This document shows positions 62,154 through 64,000 of a stretch of 64,000 bases of DNA, one piece after another. Position numbers and translations under genes: made by a program. Position 1 is the first letter of the stretch, and the number at the start of each line of letters is the position of its first letter. The stretch comes from Nordella sp. HKS 07 (lineage in GTDB: Bacteria > Pseudomonadota > Alphaproteobacteria > Rhizobiales > Aestuariivirgaceae), in the NCBI RefSeq assembly GCF_011046735.1, contig NZ_CP049258.1:2374001-2438000 (forward strand), read 5' to 3'. The notes below the pieces were generated by a model. The model saw only the letters and a list, made by a program, of their open reading frames with translations, ran no database searches and was not told the origin of the DNA.

Positions 62154-62616
62154 GATTCTCCGGATCATAGAGTCCGTGCAGCCTGAGAGCGGCGGCGCGG
62201 GCGAAGCTCAAGGTCATCGCCTTGCGCCGCGAGGCGTGCAGCAAGTGCTCGGCGGGGTTGCGCTGGACCTCCGCGCCCCAGCCATCGGCGATGATCAGTC
62301 CGGCTTCCGCCGGCATGATCTCGGGGCTGAGATCGGTCGTGATGGCGAAATAGAGCCTGTCGCAGAAATCGCGGTATTCCGGCCATTTGAGATCGGTGCG
62401 GAAATCCTCGAGCGACGATTTGATCTCGACGATCCAGATCTGCCCCGCCGGTGACAGCGCCATGACATCGACGCGCCGGCCCGAGGCGAGTGTGAATTCG
62501 CTCAGCGTGGCGAAGCCGGCCGCGCGCAGATAACGGCACACCCCCTTCTGGATGAGGGCGGCGGTCTGGGACTGACGTCCGTCCGGGCGGATCGTGGGGT
62601 TAATCGAAGGTAGCAT
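62146..62616 (-). CDS. mmcB: MmcB family DNA-repair protein
   Basis: A 156-aa protein of the PD-(D/E)XK-like fold with RRVDVMALSPAGQIWIVEIKSSLEDFRTD, whose D...ExK residues can form the active site, followed by WPEYRDFCDRLYFAI. MmcB of Caulobacter acts in mitomycin-C resistance and is SOS induced. It converges with regA and overlaps its last eight bases. Confidence 0.88.
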   Translation of the reverse strand: MLPSINPTIRPDGRQSQTAALIQKGVCRYLRAAGFATLSEFTLASGRRVDVMALSPAGQIWIVEIKSSLEDFRTDLKWPEYRDFCDRLYFAITTDLSPEIMPAEAGLIIADGWGAEVQRNPAEHLLHASRRKAMTLSFARAAALRLHGLYDPENLT

Positions 62617-62732
62617 GAACGGCGCTCAAAACAGGCTTTTGCCTCGCGGGCTTTGCCTCTAATCTTTCGCTCCAAATCACCGACCCGGTCAACCCGGGCG
62701 ACAGCGGCGGACGGCACGCTGCTGACAGAAAA

Positions 62733-62777
62733 GGCAAATCCCGACAAAGTTGAAGACTTTGTCGATAAGGATTTGCC
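62733..62777. repeat. Nested hairpin, family 2, upstream of the TRAP operon
   Basis: Outer GGCAAATCC / GGATTTGCC and inner CGACAAAGT / ACTTTGTCG follow the family 2 plan, and CCCAAGAT follows where the other copies have the CCAACAT linker. It lies just before the small TRAP permease. Confidence 0.75.
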
Positions 62778-62800
62778 CCAAGATGGGGAAGGATTTCCAG

Positions 62801-63349
62801 ATGGGCGGACTGCTCGCTCTGAGCCGCGTGATCGATGCGGTCACGGCCTTTATCGGCCGCAACGTCATATGGCTGATTCTCGCGGCCATTATCGTCAGCG
62901 CCGGCAATGCGATCATCCGCAAGGCCTTCGACATGAGCTCGAATGCCTGGCTCGAATTGCAGTGGTATCTCTTCGGCGCGGTCTTCATGCTGGCCGCCGC
63001 CTATACGTTGCAAAGAAACGAGCATATCCGGATCGATATTCTTTCCGGCCGCCTGTCGCAGAACGCCCGCAACTGGATCGACATCTTCGGCCATGTGCTG
63101 ATGCTGCTGCCCTTCACCGCGCTGATGATCTATGAGAGCACGCCCTTCGTGCTGCGCGCCTTGTATTCGGGCGAGATGTCGGGCTCGGCCGGCGGCCTCA
63201 TCATCTGGCCGGCGCGCGCCTTTATCCTCGCCGGCTTCTTCCTGCTCTTCCTCCAGGGCATCTCCGAGCTCATCAAGCGCATCGCCGTCATGCGCGGTTT
63301 GATCGCCGACCCCCATGCCGGGCAAGGCCACCACGCGCCGCTTGAATAG
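62801..63349 (+). CDS. TRAP transporter small permease (DctQ type)
   Basis: A 182-aa four-helix membrane subunit. DctQ-type motifs are WLELQWYLFGAVFMLAAAYTL and RNEHIRIDILSGRLS. It works with the large DctM permease and a periplasmic binding protein not seen in the window. The ATG at 62801 has AAGGA eight bases upstream; a longer in-frame start is in the repeat. Confidence 0.9.
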   Translation: MGGLLALSRVIDAVTAFIGRNVIWLILAAIIVSAGNAIIRKAFDMSSNAWLELQWYLFGAVFMLAAAYTLQRNEHIRIDILSGRLSQNARNWIDIFGHVLMLLPFTALMIYESTPFVLRALYSGEMSGSAGGLIIWPARAFILAGFFLLFLQGISELIKRIAVMRGLIADPHAGQGHHAPLE

Positions 63350-63364
63350 AAGGGCCCTGATCGC

Positions 63365-64000
63365 ATGACCGCCTTCCTCATGGCCAACATGGCGCCGATC
63401 ATGTTCGCCGCCCTGGTCATTTTCCTGCTGCTCGGCTATCCGGTCGCCTTCTCGCTGGCCTTCGTGGGCTTGGGCTTCGGCGCGCTCGGCATCTGGCTCG
63501 GCATGTTCTCGCCGAGTTTTCTGCAAGCCTTGCCCGACCGCGTCTTCGGCATCATGGCGAACGAGACACTGCTCGCCATTCCCTTCTTCACCTTCATGGG
63601 CCTCATTCTCGAGCGATCCGGCATGGCCGAGGAACTGCTCGACACCGCCGGCAAGCTCTTCGGTCCGGTCAGGGGCGGCGTCGCCTATGCGGTCATCTTC
63701 GTCGGCGCTCTTCTCGCCGCCACCACCGGCGTCGTCGCCGCCTCGGTGATCGCCATGGGCCTGATCTCGCTGCCCATCATGCTGCGCTACGGCTATGATC
63801 GCCGCCTCGCCTCGGGCGTCATCGCGGCGTCCGGCACGCTGGCGCAGATCATTCCGCCCAGTCTCGTGCTCATCATCCTCGCCGACCAGCTCGGCCGCTC
63901 GGTAGGCGACATGTACAAGGGCGCCATCATTCCGGGCCTCGTGCTGACCGGGCTCTACATGATCTACGTCTTCATCATGACGATGATCTATCCGAAATCG
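63365..64000 (+). CDS. TRAP transporter large permease (DctM type), partial
   Basis: The frame is open from the ATG at 63365 to the window edge (212 codons) with no stop. The DctM motifs NETLLAIPFFTFMGLILERSG, ATTGVVAASVIAMGLISLP and SGTLAQIIPPSLVLII, and many hydrophobic segments, are clear. It starts 15 bases after the small permease. The C-terminal half lies outside the window. Confidence 0.93.
   Translation, partial: MTAFLMANMAPIMFAALVIFLLLGYPVAFSLAFVGLGFGALGIWLGMFSPSFLQALPDRVFGIMANETLLAIPFFTFMGLILERSGMAEELLDTAGKLFGPVRGGVAYAVIFVGALLAATTGVVAASVIAMGLISLPIMLRYGYDRRLASGVIAASGTLAQIIPPSLVLIILADQLGRSVGDMYKGAIIPGLVLTGLYMIYVFIMTMIYPKS

Overview
The window is GC-rich chromosomal DNA from an alphaproteobacterium, most likely a member of the Rhizobiales (Hyphomicrobiales). 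The reasons are the hslV / hisB-DUF2628-hisHAFE-coaA arrangement, an ActS/ActR (RegB/RegA) redox pair, MmcB, DUF1127 and SDHAF4-like proteins, and many nested-hairpin intergenic repeats typical of rhizobial genomes. Species cannot be named from sequence alone. Most of the window is ordinary, tightly packed core and catabolic DNA with many 4-nt ATGA overlaps.

Layout. 0-5 kb: the divergent start of hslV, then the histidine operon ending in coaA. 5-15.3 kb: LysE exporter, a sarcosine/dimethylglycine dehydrogenase-like flavoprotein, an ABC-F protein with an apparent leader-peptide attenuator, a molybdenum-cofactor block (MOSC, mobA, mobB, DUF924), tusA and a DDAH-like hydrolase, an ArsC-like protein and a CobW GTPase. 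15.3-25 kb: an ArsR/DUF899 pair with two tandem operators, a sugar ABC importer without its ATPase, an SDR, a frameshifted DUF559 gene between repeats, an amidase, cutC and a D,D-carboxypeptidase. 25-29 kb: a carboxynorspermidine polyamine operon headed by an EIIA-like protein and a Nudix hydrolase. 29-40.6 kb: a catabolic locus with a LacI regulator, RidA, a hydantoinase/oxoprolinase pair, an RraA-like protein, a PotABCD-like importer whose binding-protein gene carries an in-frame stop, and a DapA-like aldolase. One LacI-type motif occurs at three promoters of this locus.

41.4-47.4 kb is an accessory-looking block that reads less GC-rich than its surroundings. It holds two tandem secreted six-cysteine paralogs, a small secreted protein, a DUF4242-adenylate cyclase fusion, a SARP/TolB/TPR regulator, a DUF1127 protein and a plant-like SABATH methyltransferase. 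It ends near a tRNA-Leu(CAA) gene. No integrase was seen.

47.8-64 kb returns to core functions: XRE regulator, ArfB, YqaA, DsbB, HNH nuclease, AlkA-like glycosylase, GluQRS, SDHAF4-like protein, HtpX, RsmB, heparinase-like protein, a frameshifted purH, the ActSR redox pair, MmcB and the start of a TRAP transporter operon that runs off the edge.

The most unusual signals are the ABC-F leader, the covarying nested-hairpin repeats (including a DUF559 nuclease-like gene bracketed by one repeat family), the paralog pair with identical cysteine spacing, and the shared LacI motif. Three genes (DUF559, a binding protein, purH) are broken by small events. Sequencing error is a live explanation for each.
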